Shown: positions 53,601-61,520 of the stretch, piece after piece
How positions within the stretch are numbered: the stretch's first letter is position 1
Layout: the number at the start of each line of letters is the position of its first letter
Source of the DNA: a candidate division TA06 bacterium
Lineage (GTDB): Bacteria > Edwardsbacteria > AC1 > EtOH8
Direction of reading: 5' to 3'
Assembly: GCA_016235665.1 (NCBI GenBank)
Contig: JACRJI010000008.1
Span: forward strand, 1-64,000
DNA: 64,000 nt
Translations under genes and position numbers: made by a program
The notes under the pieces: generated by a model
Told to the model about the DNA's origin: nothing
Database searches by the model: none
Seen by the model: only the letters and a program-made list of their open reading frames with translations

Positions 53601-55394
53601 GTGTCCGATATCGTAAACAAAATACAAAACTTCCCCCAACAGCCCGGTGTCTATCTGTTCAAGGATACGGCCGGAGAATTCATCTACATCGGCAAGGCCA
53701 AGAGCGTAAAGGACCGGGTGCTGGACCATCTGCGCAACAACACCGACCCCAAGGAAATGCGGATGGTGTCTTTGGCCGCGGACATCGAGTACATCCTGAC
53801 CGACTCCGAGATCGAGGCCCTGATCCTGGAGGCCCAGCTGGTGAAGAAGCACCAGCCCAAGTACAACATCAATCTGAAAGACGACAAGAAATTCCCCTGG
53901 ATCAAGGTGACCAGGGAAGCCTTTCCCCGGATCTATTCCACCCGCGACCTGGACGACGATGGGGCAAAACTATTCGGGCCGTATATCGACGCCACGGCGG
54001 TCAAGCGGACACTGAAACTGCTGAAGACCATCTTTCCCCTGCGTTCTTGCACCCACCAGCTGCCGGGCAAAGGGCCTGCCCGGCCCTGCCTGAACTACCA
54101 TATCGGAAAATGCTACGGGCCCTGCCAGGGTTACATCTCGGAACAGGAATACCAGGCCATGATAAAATCGGCGGTGAGCTTTTTGACCGGACGCAGCAAG
54201 GAACTGGAGCGGGAGCTGATAAGGCTGCGGGATGAATCCGCCCAGAAGCTGGATTTTGAGGAGGCCGCACGCTGGCGCGATCACCTGCAAAATCTCCAGA
54301 AAGTTACCGCCCACCGGAAGACCGTTTTACCCGATGAGGCCGACTGCGACGTGATGGCCATGGGGCGGCTTAAGGCCCAGGCCTTTGTCACCGTGCTCCA
54401 GTTCCGGGAGGGCCGGCTGGTGGCCCGGCTGGACCGGGTGCTGGACAACCCGCTGGAACTGGAGGAAAGCAGGCTGTGGCCGGGCTTTTTGGAACAGCAT
54501 TACCTGAGGGCCCTGACCATCCCGGAAAAAATCGTGGTCGAAGCATTGCCCGAGGACCGGGACCTGCTGCAGGACTGGCTGAGCCGCTTAAATGACCAGA
54601 AAGTAAGCATCGCCCGGCCTTCCACAAACTTGGAAAAGAAGTTCCTGAACCTGGCCCAAAAGCAGATCGGGTTCAAGCTGGACGAGACGGTGGCCCAGAA
54701 GGAGGAGCTCAATTCCAAGACTGTCAAGCCGCTGCTGGAGCTGCAGCAGGCGCTGGACCTGGCAACATTGCCCCGCAGCATCACGGCCTTCGACATCTCG
54801 CACATCTCGGGCACCGATGCGGTGGGCTCGGCGGTCAGTTTCAAGGACGGCCGGCCCTACAAGACCGGCTACCGCAAGTTCAAGATCAAGACGGTGGAGG
54901 GCATCAACGACCCGGCCATGATGCGCGAGACCATCGAACGATATTGGGCCAGCCAGGAGGAAAAGAGCGAGCCGCACCCCGATTTCCTGCTGGTGGACGG
55001 CGGACTGCCCCAGCTGAATGCGGCCTTGCAATTGGTTGATGAAAAGGGTTATAATGTAATGGTGGCCGGGCTGGCCAAGCGGTTGGAAGAGATATACTTG
55101 ACCGGGGGCGAGGTGGTCAGTTTGGCCAAGAATTCCTCAGGCCTGCATCTGCTGCAAAGACTGCGGGACGAGTCGCATCGTTTTGCCCAGAGCTACCATC
55201 ACAAATTAAGACAGAAGGGCATAGATTCCGAACTGAACAAGATACCGGGCATCGGGCCCCAAAAGGTCAGTCTTTTGCTTAAAACATTTGGATCGGTGGC
55301 CAAAGTTAAGGAGGCCAGCCAGGATAACCTGGCCGAAGTATTGGGGCCCAAAACCGCGGTCAAGATCGTTGAGCATCTCAAGAAAGAAAAGTGA
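53601..55394 (+). CDS. uvrC: Excinuclease ABC subunit C
   Basis: UvrC makes both cuts in nucleotide excision repair. The 597-residue protein starts at GTG and has the GIY-YIG nuclease (GVYLFKDTAGEFIYIGKAKS), the UVR/coiled-coil domain near 200-235, the RNase H-like C-terminal nuclease (ITAFDISHISGTDAVGSAV, LVDGG) and terminal helix-hairpin-helix motifs (LNKIPGIGPQKVSLLLKTFG). No ATG lies in frame near the conserved start. Neither uvrA nor uvrB is in the window. Confidence 0.97.
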   Translation: MSDIVNKIQNFPQQPGVYLFKDTAGEFIYIGKAKSVKDRVLDHLRNNTDPKEMRMVSLAADIEYILTDSEIEALILEAQLVKKHQPKYNINLKDDKKFPWIKVTREAFPRIYSTRDLDDDGAKLFGPYIDATAVKRTLKLLKTIFPLRSCTHQLPGKGPARPCLNYHIGKCYGPCQGYISEQEYQAMIKSAVSFLTGRSKELERELIRLRDESAQKLDFEEAARWRDHLQNLQKVTAHRKTVLPDEADCDVMAMGRLKAQAFVTVLQFREGRLVARLDRVLDNPLELEESRLWPGFLEQHYLRALTIPEKIVVEALPEDRDLLQDWLSRLNDQKVSIARPSTNLEKKFLNLAQKQIGFKLDETVAQKEELNSKTVKPLLELQQALDLATLPRSITAFDISHISGTDAVGSAVSFKDGRPYKTGYRKFKIKTVEGINDPAMMRETIERYWASQEEKSEPHPDFLLVDGGLPQLNAALQLVDEKGYNVMVAGLAKRLEEIYLTGGEVVSLAKNSSGLHLLQRLRDESHRFAQSYHHKLRQKGIDSELNKIPGIGPQKVSLLLKTFGSVAKVKEASQDNLAEVLGPKTAVKIVEHLKKEK

Positions 55395-55409
55395 ATTAGA
55401 TTAGCATTC

Positions 55410-55438
55410 CTTTGTGTCTTTGTGCCTTGGTGGTAAAG
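55410..55438. repeat. Intergenic repeat half (family B)
   Basis: The stretch CTTTGTGTCTTTGTGCCTTG with flanks repeats the CACAAAGACAC word of the family in reverse orientation, without a clear partner arm. It lies between uvrC and ogt. Confidence 0.5.
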
Positions 55439-55459
55439 AAATAATCAATCAGCGCAACA

Positions 55460-55972
55460 ATGAACATATACTACGGACAATACGAATTCCCCATAGGCAA
55501 GATATTCATCTCCGCCACCGATTCCGGGCTGTTCAACCTGGCGCTGGGCCAGCACGACCTGGCGCTTAATTTCGCCAATCTCAGCTTTAAGTCCGATTTC
55601 ACTTTCATAGAGGACCCGGACCGGTTCGAGGACCTGCTGGTGGACCTGGCCGGTTATTTCGCCGGACTGCCCACCGACTTCAACTACCCGCTGGACCTGC
55701 GGGGGGCCTCGCCCTTTGAACGCTCAATCTGGGAAAAGGCCCGGCAGATACCCTACGGCCAGGTGCGCAGCTACAAGTGGATGGCGGCCCAGGTGCACAA
55801 CCCAAATGCCTCCAAGGCGGTGGGCCGGGCGCTGGGCATGAACCCTCTGCCCATAGTAATTCCCTGCCACAGGGTGATAATGCACGACATGTCGCTGGGC
55901 GGGTTCTCGGCCGGGGCCGGGTGGAAGGAGAAGCTGTTGATGCAGGAACGGGGAGAGTTGAGGATATTGTAA
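55460..55972 (+). CDS. ogt: Methylated-DNA-protein-cysteine methyltransferase
   Basis: This suicide repair enzyme takes the methyl group from O6-methylguanine. The 170-residue protein contains the acceptor-Cys motif IPCHRVI (PIVIPCHRVIMHD), the recognition helix region SYKWMAAQVHNPNASKAVGRALG and NPLP. Length matches the Ogt/MGMT class without the Ada regulator domain. It follows uvrC, so two DNA repair genes are adjacent. Confidence 0.95.
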   Translation: MNIYYGQYEFPIGKIFISATDSGLFNLALGQHDLALNFANLSFKSDFTFIEDPDRFEDLLVDLAGYFAGLPTDFNYPLDLRGASPFERSIWEKARQIPYGQVRSYKWMAAQVHNPNASKAVGRALGMNPLPIVIPCHRVIMHDMSLGGFSAGAGWKEKLLMQERGELRIL

Positions 55973-55988
55973 ACAGTATTTTTATTTT

Positions 55989-56007
55989 GCCACAAAAAGC
56001 ACAAAAG
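55989..56007. repeat. Intergenic repeat half (family B)
   Basis: GCCACAAAAAGCACAAAAG repeats the family B word. It lies between ogt and the AT-rich orphan gene. Confidence 0.4.
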
Positions 56008-56038
56008 CAAAAAAAGGAATTAATTAAAAGGTTGAGCT

Positions 56039-56380
56039 ATGTTGCAAGAGGGTATGATTGAAGAAGATCAAGTATCAAAATCAACAGTTATATTTGACGG
56101 GCACCCTTTACTGTTAATGGTTATTGGTTTTGTTACAGCACTCACGATACCGTATATACTGTCGAAATTAAGTGAGTTATTTCAATTTTATATCATATTA
56201 ATAGGCGATGGCTTAATATTACTTGCGGTTTCTAAAATAGCGATTGTAAGAAAAGACTTCCATGTGTTATTTTGTAAAAAACCAACGTCAATATTTTATC
56301 GCGTAATAGCTTTTGTTGGTTATTTTTTAATTGTTTTAGGTGGGTTCGGATTAATATTACTTTTGTTTTACAATAGATAA
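56039..56380 (+). CDS. Orphan AT-rich small membrane protein
   Basis: I do not recognise this 113-residue protein. It has about three hydrophobic helices (residues 24-42, 50-66 and 85-110) and a short polar N terminus. The gene is visibly AT-rich compared with ogt and the glycosyltransferase around it, like the orphan at 40845. The ATG has no strong ribosome site. It may be acquired DNA, or not be expressed. Confidence 0.5.
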   Translation: MLQEGMIEEDQVSKSTVIFDGHPLLLMVIGFVTALTIPYILSKLSELFQFYIILIGDGLILLAVSKIAIVRKDFHVLFCKKPTSIFYRVIAFVGYFLIVLGGFGLILLLFYNR

Positions 56381-56387
56381 CGTTCTC

Positions 56388-57053
56388 ATGAAAACCGCCA
56401 TCATCATACCTGCCTACAACGCAGCCAGCACGCTGAATTTGCTTTTAGCCCGACTGCTGGAATTCGCGCCAAAGCATGATATAATAATCATCGACGACGG
56501 TTCCAGCGATGGCACAGCGGAGGCCGCCAAATTGTCGGGGGTGGAGCTTATAATCCACCAACATAACCGGGGCAAGGGCGCGGCCTTAAGAAGCGGGTTC
56601 GAACTGGCTTTGAACAAAGGCTGCGAGGCGGTCATCACCATTGACGCAGACGGACAACACGATCCGAAGTACATTCCAGCCCTGGCGGATACTATGGACA
56701 CTGGACATTGGGACATTGTGGTTGGTTCCCGCAGGAATGAGTTTGGCAGAATGTCTTTTGCCCGCTACTTGAGCAACAGCATCACCACTACGGTGGTCTC
56801 AATATTAGCCGGAACGAGAATAACCGACAGCCAGTCAGGTTACCGCATCATCAGGACCAGCGTGCTGAAAAATGTGAAACTTAAGGCCTCGCGCTACCAG
56901 ATGGAATCCGAACTGCTGATCAAGGCCGCCCGGCAGGGGTTCAAGATAGGGTCTGTGGACATCACCAACATCCCCGGCAGCACCAGCCATATCAGTCATC
57001 TTAAGGATACCCTGCGCTTCGTAAAAATGGCGATGCAAGCGCTGTGGATTTAA
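56388..57053 (+). CDS. GT2-family glycosyltransferase (DPM-like)
   Basis: The 221-residue protein has a GT-A nucleotide-sugar domain: IIIPAYNAASTLNLLLARL, IIDDGSSDGTAEAAK, NRGKGAALRSGFELAL and the metal-binding DADGQHDPKYI. It resembles dolichyl-phosphate mannose synthase and bacterial undecaprenyl-phosphate sugar transferases, but lacks C-terminal membrane helices. If it makes a lipid-linked sugar, the TMTC-like protein at 896 could be a user; that is speculative. GATAAC lies 6 bases before the ATG. Confidence 0.9.
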   Translation: MKTAIIIPAYNAASTLNLLLARLLEFAPKHDIIIIDDGSSDGTAEAAKLSGVELIIHQHNRGKGAALRSGFELALNKGCEAVITIDADGQHDPKYIPALADTMDTGHWDIVVGSRRNEFGRMSFARYLSNSITTTVVSILAGTRITDSQSGYRIIRTSVLKNVKLKASRYQMESELLIKAARQGFKIGSVDITNIPGSTSHISHLKDTLRFVKMAMQALWI

Positions 57054-57090
57054 TATTTAAACAATAATTAAGGAATCCCCGGAGGTCTCT

Positions 57091-57140
57091 GTGCCCTTCG
57101 ACAAACAGTCCGGTAAATATGGCCGGGCAGCTCAGGGCAC
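57091..57140. repeat. Interrupted intergenic palindrome (family E)
   Basis: GTGCCCT (57091-57097) and AGGGCAC (57134-57140) frame CTTCGACAA and GCTCAGGG words. It lies just before surE. Related to 29509-29535. Confidence 0.6.
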
Positions 57141-57158
57141 ACTCTGTGGCAAAATTAA

Positions 57159-57919
57159 ATGACCAAAAAATCTGTAATCCTCATCACCAACGACGACGGC
57201 ATCAACGCCGAGGGCATCAAGCACCTGCGACGCTCGCTGGATAAGCTGGGAACCACCTACGTCTTCGCACCCATGTCCGAGAAGAGCGGGGCCAGCCATT
57301 CCTTTTCCCTGCGCAAGCCGCTGGAGGTGGAATGGCGCGATGACCGCACCGCGGCGGTGGACGGGACCCCCACCGACTGCATAATGCTGGCGGTGCGAGG
57401 CCTGCTGAAGGTGAGGCCCGACCTGGTGGTCTCCGGCATCAACCACGGACCCAACCTGGGCGACGACGTCACCTATTCCGGCACGGTGGCCGGGGCCATG
57501 AGGGAACCCTGCTGGACATCCCGTCCATCGCGGTCTCCTGCGTATCCTGGAACAAGTGCGATTTCCGGGCCTCGGCCGTTTACGCCCGGCGGGTGACGGA
57601 GGTGGTGCTCAAAAAGGGCCTGCCCAAAAATACATTGCTCAACGTCAACGTCCCCAGCCTGCCGATAGGTAAGATCACAGGCCTTAAAGTTACCAGGCTG
57701 GGCAAGCGGATCTACCGCGACATGATAGTGGAGCACAAAAAGCCGGGCGGCAAGAAATATTTCATGATCGACGGCCTGGACCCGGACTGGAAACGGGAGA
57801 CGGGCACCGACTTTGAGGCCATAGAACAGAAGATGGTCTCGGTAACCCCGTTCCACCTGGACTGGACCAACCACTGCGAGCTATCCCGGTTGAAGAAGTG
57901 GGAGAAGCTGTTCAAATGA
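57159..57919 (+). pseudogene. surE: surE, split by a one-base frameshift
   Basis: SurE is a 5'/3'-nucleotidase. Reading from 57159 gives the metal-site ITNDDGINAEGIKHLR, the EKSGASHSFS block and VSGINHGPNLGDDVTYSG, then the frame fails at GAM near 57500. Supplying one G after ATG (57500) restores EGTLLDIPSIAVSCVSW and the rest in the second frame (to 57919). That gives a standard 253-residue protein. The missing base lies in ATGAGGG (expected ATGGAGGG). It may be an assembly error or a true null allele. The stop overlaps the pcm start. Confidence 0.85.
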
Positions 57920-58593
57920 TCCAGGATAAATTCGTACAGGCCCGGCTGAATATGGTGGAATACCTGGTCAATTATCCGGTTGAAAAAGACCATCAGAAGA
58001 TCAAGGACCCCAGGGTGATTGCCGCCCTCAAAAAAGTGCCCCGCCAGATGTTCATGCCCGAAGCCTTCAAGTTCAGGGCTTACGAGGACAACGCCCAGGC
58101 CATTGGCGAGGGGCAGACCATCTCCCAGCCATACATCGTGGCCCTGATGAGCCAGGCCCTGGAGCTGAAGGGCAGCGAGAAGGTGCTGGAACTGGGCACC
58201 GGGTCCGGCTACCAGGCGGCGGTGCTGGCCGAGCTGGCCGCCCGGGTCTTTACCGTGGAGCGGATTGACAAGCTTTCCCGCGGGGCCGAAGAGGTGATCA
58301 GGAACCTTAAATACCATAACATATTATTCCATATCGGCGACGGAACCTTGGGCTGGCCCAAGTTCGCCCCTTACGACCGGATCATCGTCACGGCCGGGGC
58401 CCCGGAGGTTCCCAAGGCCTGCTGGGAGCAGCTGGCCGAAGGCGGGCGGATGGTGATACCGGTGGGAGATATGAACGTCCAGAAACTCCTGCTGATAGAC
58501 AAGGTCAACGGCAGGGAGGTAAAGAAGGAACTGAGCGGCTGTATGTTCGTTCCGCTGATCGGAAAATACGGATGGCAGGCCAATGGCCAGTAA
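57916..58593 (+). CDS. pcm: Protein-L-isoaspartate O-methyltransferase
   Basis: Pcm methylates isoaspartyl residues to start repair of aged proteins. The 225-residue product (ATG on the ATGA overlap with surE) shows VPRQMFMPE, QTISQPYIVALMSQ, LELGTGSGYQAAVL as SAM motif I and RIIVTAGAPEVP. The surE-pcm order is classical. An upstream ATG in frame at 57898 is rejected in favour of the overlap start. Confidence 0.95.
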   Translation: MIQDKFVQARLNMVEYLVNYPVEKDHQKIKDPRVIAALKKVPRQMFMPEAFKFRAYEDNAQAIGEGQTISQPYIVALMSQALELKGSEKVLELGTGSGYQAAVLAELAARVFTVERIDKLSRGAEEVIRNLKYHNILFHIGDGTLGWPKFAPYDRIIVTAGAPEVPKACWEQLAEGGRMVIPVGDMNVQKLLLIDKVNGREVKKELSGCMFVPLIGKYGWQANGQ

Positions 58594-59044
58594 ACCGCGG
58601 ATCGGCGTCATCGGCGCCTCGCAATGCGGCAAGGCCTTGACTGAAACGGCCTATCAGACCGGCAAGCTCATAGCAAAGTCCGGCGGCATCCTGGTCTGCG
58701 GAGGCATGGGCGGGGTGATGGAAGCGGCCTGCCGGGGCGCCTCCGGGGCCGGCGGCCTGACGGTGGGCATCCTGCCCGGGGCCTCGGCCCGCGACGCCAA
58801 CCGCTTTGTGGACGTGCCCATAATCACCGGGATGGGGTACACCCGGAACTCCCTGGTGGTGCTCTCGTCCCAAGCGGTCATCGCCATCGGCGGCCGGTAC
58901 GGCACGCTTTCCGAGATTGCCTATGCCATACAATACAAGATACCGCTTGTAGGCCTGAACACCTGGAAGATAGCGTCAGTCATCAGGCACGTCAAGACCC
59001 CGGAGGAGGCGGTGAAACTGGCGTTCAAGCTGATAGGATACTGA
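58583..59044 (+). CDS. TIGR00725-type LOG-like protein
   Basis: The 153-residue protein resembles the TIGR00725/YvdD-like Rossmann family: RIGVIGASQCG, GGILVCGGMGGVMEAACRGA, GILPGASARDAN and IAIGGRYGTLSEIAYA, with the GGxGTxxE motif varied to GGRYGTLSE. LOG proteins release cytokinin bases from their 5'-monophosphates, and related bacterial proteins bind nucleotides. Activity here is unproven. It overlaps pcm by 11 bases. Confidence 0.85.
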   Translation: MASKPRIGVIGASQCGKALTETAYQTGKLIAKSGGILVCGGMGGVMEAACRGASGAGGLTVGILPGASARDANRFVDVPIITGMGYTRNSLVVLSSQAVIAIGGRYGTLSEIAYAIQYKIPLVGLNTWKIASVIRHVKTPEEAVKLAFKLIGY

Positions 59045-59060
59045 GCTAAGTTTATTTATT

Positions 59061-59084
59061 AGGACGCGGATTGACGCAGATTTT
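59061..59084. repeat. Intergenic repeat (family A)
   Basis: AGGACGCGGATTGACGCAGA and the following TTTT are the reverse-orientation copy of the word at 39352-39373. It lies between the LOG-like gene and acyP. Confidence 0.55.
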
Positions 59085-59145
59085 GTGGATATAATCTTCA
59101 AGTTATGACCCATCTTATTTTTACTCAGTTTTGCTGTTAGCTTAA

Positions 59146-59421
59146 ATGAACCAAAAACTCATAGTTCATATCTCCGGCAGGGTGCAGGGCGTAGGTTACC
59201 GCTATTTTGTTCTTCATAGGGCCCAAAGCCTGGGACTGACCGGCTATGTCCGAAACTTAAGGGACGGCCGGGTGGAAGTGGTGGCAGAGGGAGAGGAGCA
59301 GGCGTTGAAAACCATTTTGGAGGAATTAAAGGAGGGTCCGGTCGGGGCGATAGTGGAAAAAATGGAAACGCAGTGGCAGCTTTATACCGGGGGTTTCTCC
59401 AGTTTTGAAATTATGTTCTGA
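59146..59421 (+). CDS. acyP: Acylphosphatase
   Basis: The 91-residue enzyme hydrolyses acyl phosphates. It has GRVQGVGYRYFV with the catalytic Arg and GYVRNLRDGRVEVVAEG with the catalytic Asn region. Length is standard. No strong ribosome site is seen. It follows a repeat-bearing gap of about 100 bases and is probably monocistronic. Confidence 0.95.
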   Translation: MNQKLIVHISGRVQGVGYRYFVLHRAQSLGLTGYVRNLRDGRVEVVAEGEEQALKTILEELKEGPVGAIVEKMETQWQLYTGGFSSFEIMF

Positions 59422-59606
59422 GCTCCTCTAACATTCCTGCCTATATCAACTTGGCGCTTTTTTTAAAGCTGAAAGTTAAACCATTTATCAGAAATAACAG
59501 TCTAATATTGGTTAACCGGCGGAGTTTGCCATACCATGGTTTCTTATCTCCCGTTGCAGGTTTTCGGCAAGCCCGTTCATCAACCAACCAATTCCGGAGA
59601 AAGACT

Positions 59607-60437
59607 GTGAAAAAGAACTTTTGGCCCGTTACTTTGATCGCCGCCATTTTGGCCCTGACCTCATTGGCCGGTTGCCAAAAACTGAGCCTGAAAAGCTATC
59701 CCTGCGTAAATGCCATGACGGTTGACGGCAGCGATTCCGACTGGCCGGACTCGGCTTTTCATTACTTTAAAAAGAAGGATGTTTCCATCGGCTTTTGCCA
59801 CAACGATTCATTTCTTTTTGTAGCACTAAGAAGCACCAACCAGGAGATAGTTCCCCAGGTAATGCAGGGTTTTACCGTTTGGTTCCAGGCCCGGGACGGC
59901 AGCGCTTCCAAAATGGGCATTCATTTTCCCATGGGCCGGCCGCAGACGGGGCCGGGAATGACGGAACGCTCCGGGAAAATCGATCCCGAGCAGGGAAAAC
60001 AGAATTTCGCAATGGTTCCGCAGGATTTTGAAGTGCTGGTCCCAAGCAAGGCCCTTAAACAGAGGATATTGTTCGGTCTGGCGGCTTCCTACGGCCTGGG
60101 GGCCAAGGTCAGCCTTGACGGCAGCGGTAAGTTTGTGTACGAACTGAAAGTGCCGCTGGTCCAGAGCGACAACCATCTTTTCGCGGTCTGGTACCAAAGG
60201 GGTGAAGATACCGGCATTGAGATCTTGCTGGAAAGCGACGGATTAGAGCCGATGGCCATGAGGGGGAACAACGGTCAAGACCGGCCGGCTGGCGGCGGAC
60301 CAGGCGGGATGGGCGGAGGGAACCATCGGCCCGGCGGTATGGATGGCGAAATGCCCAGTCCGCCAAACGGAGGCCGGGATCCGGGTATGAGGGCATCAAC
60401 CCAAAAACTAAATCAGAAGATACTGCTGCATCTGTAA
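59607..60437 (+). CDS. Lipoprotein with DOMON/CBM9-like domain and Gly/Pro-rich tail
   Basis: I start this 276-residue product at GTG 59607, where GGAGAAAG gives a ribosome site and the sequence begins a lipoprotein signal with lipobox LAGC. An ATG 52 codons upstream adds a non-signal stretch. The mature part opens with NAMTVDGSDSDWPDSAF, a pattern common in CBM9/DOMON-like beta-sandwich domains, and ends in a Gly/Pro/Met-rich low-complexity tail (QDRPAGGGPGGMGGG). Function is unknown; sugar or heme binding is possible. Confidence 0.75.
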   Translation: MKKNFWPVTLIAAILALTSLAGCQKLSLKSYPCVNAMTVDGSDSDWPDSAFHYFKKKDVSIGFCHNDSFLFVALRSTNQEIVPQVMQGFTVWFQARDGSASKMGIHFPMGRPQTGPGMTERSGKIDPEQGKQNFAMVPQDFEVLVPSKALKQRILFGLAASYGLGAKVSLDGSGKFVYELKVPLVQSDNHLFAVWYQRGEDTGIEILLESDGLEPMAMRGNNGQDRPAGGGPGGMGGGNHRPGGMDGEMPSPPNGGRDPGMRASTQKLNQKILLHL

Positions 60438-60523
60438 TGCCAACCCAGCATTCTTTGTGATTATTAACTGCTATAACACACCAACAATAAACAGTAAACA
60501 GAATTATTACAGGAGTCTGCCCA

Positions 60524-61051
60524 ATGGCGGTAAATCTTAAAAAACACATCCGCGAAGTGCCGGGTTTTCCCAAGCCGGGGATCAATTTCAAGGACATCAC
60601 TACTTTGCTGCGGGACAAAAAAGCCTTTAAACAGGCGGTGGATCAGCTGCACCTGCAGGCTAAAAAACTGAAAGTTGACGCCATCGCGGTGATAGAATCC
60701 CGGGGATTTCCCTTTGGCTCGGCCCTGGCATACAAAATGGGAGCTGGGGTGATCCTGGTGCGTAAGCCGAACAAACTGCCGGCCAGGACCATCAAGCAGA
60801 CCTACTCCCTGGAATACGGCACCGACTCGCTGGAGATGCATGCCGATGCGGTTAAAAAGGGGCAAAATATCCTGATTGTGGATGATCTTTTAGCAACTGG
60901 CGGAACCGCGCTGGCGGTGGCCAAGCTGGTGGAGAAGCTTGGCGGCAAGGTGGCGGCCATTGCGTTTGTAGTGGAGCTGGATATCTTAAAAGGCAAAGAA
61001 AAACTAAAAAAATACAAAGTGATCTCGCTGGTCCATTACGATGACGACTGA
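60524..61051 (+). CDS. apt: Adenine phosphoribosyltransferase
   Basis: Apt salvages adenine with PRPP to AMP. The 175-residue product shows IREVPGFPKPGINFKDITTL, IESRGFPFGSALAYKMG and the PRPP loop ILIVDDLLATGGTALAVAKL. Length is standard. Its end overlaps the next gene by 11 bases. Confidence 0.97.
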   Translation: MAVNLKKHIREVPGFPKPGINFKDITTLLRDKKAFKQAVDQLHLQAKKLKVDAIAVIESRGFPFGSALAYKMGAGVILVRKPNKLPARTIKQTYSLEYGTDSLEMHADAVKKGQNILIVDDLLATGGTALAVAKLVEKLGGKVAAIAFVVELDILKGKEKLKKYKVISLVHYDDD

Positions 61052-61454
61052 CAAGATACGCATATTCTTTTTTGTTTTGTTACTTGGAATGTTGTCATTT
61101 CCTGCAGGTGCTTTGGCTCAGAAGCAGGATAAAGAAACGACGGATTCTCTGTCAGCGTATTACCAGGAGTATTTCATGCAATTGATGGAAGAATGGCGGA
61201 TGGAGAAGGTGGTGGAGTTCGCCCAGCAGTGGAATGTCAATGTGGCCGGCGGCCGGGAAATGGGCCTGAACCGGGCCTTTTGGGAGGAGCGCTTTTCATT
61301 GAGCCTTTCGCTGGGGCTCTCATCGGCCCGCCAATCACAGGTTCTGATAATGGAATACAGAATAAACCCAACCCTGCAGTTAAAGGGAGAAGTATCCCGC
61401 CAGCTTTCAAAAAACGATGCCTGGCTGGATATCATCTTTAAAGCAGAATACTAG
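61041..61454 (+). CDS. Small exported protein with TamB-C-like end
   Basis: The 137-residue product has a signal peptide (to about residue 26) and a short helical segment (YYQEYFMQLMEEWRMEKVVE). The C-terminal half (RFSLSLSLGLSSARQSQVLI, then YRINPTLQLKGEVSR and an end in FKAEY) resembles the last strands of TamB/DUF490 proteins. TamB normally exceeds 1000 residues, so this may be a mini-TamB-like or unrelated beta protein. The start overlaps apt by 11 bases. The family call is tentative. Confidence 0.6.
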   Translation: MTTDKIRIFFFVLLLGMLSFPAGALAQKQDKETTDSLSAYYQEYFMQLMEEWRMEKVVEFAQQWNVNVAGGREMGLNRAFWEERFSLSLSLGLSSARQSQVLIMEYRINPTLQLKGEVSRQLSKNDAWLDIIFKAEY

Positions 61455-61520
61455 TCATTATTTTACCGTTATTGCTATCTTTGCTCTTGTTCATCTCATT
61501 CTAATTGTCAGGATCGCTTT

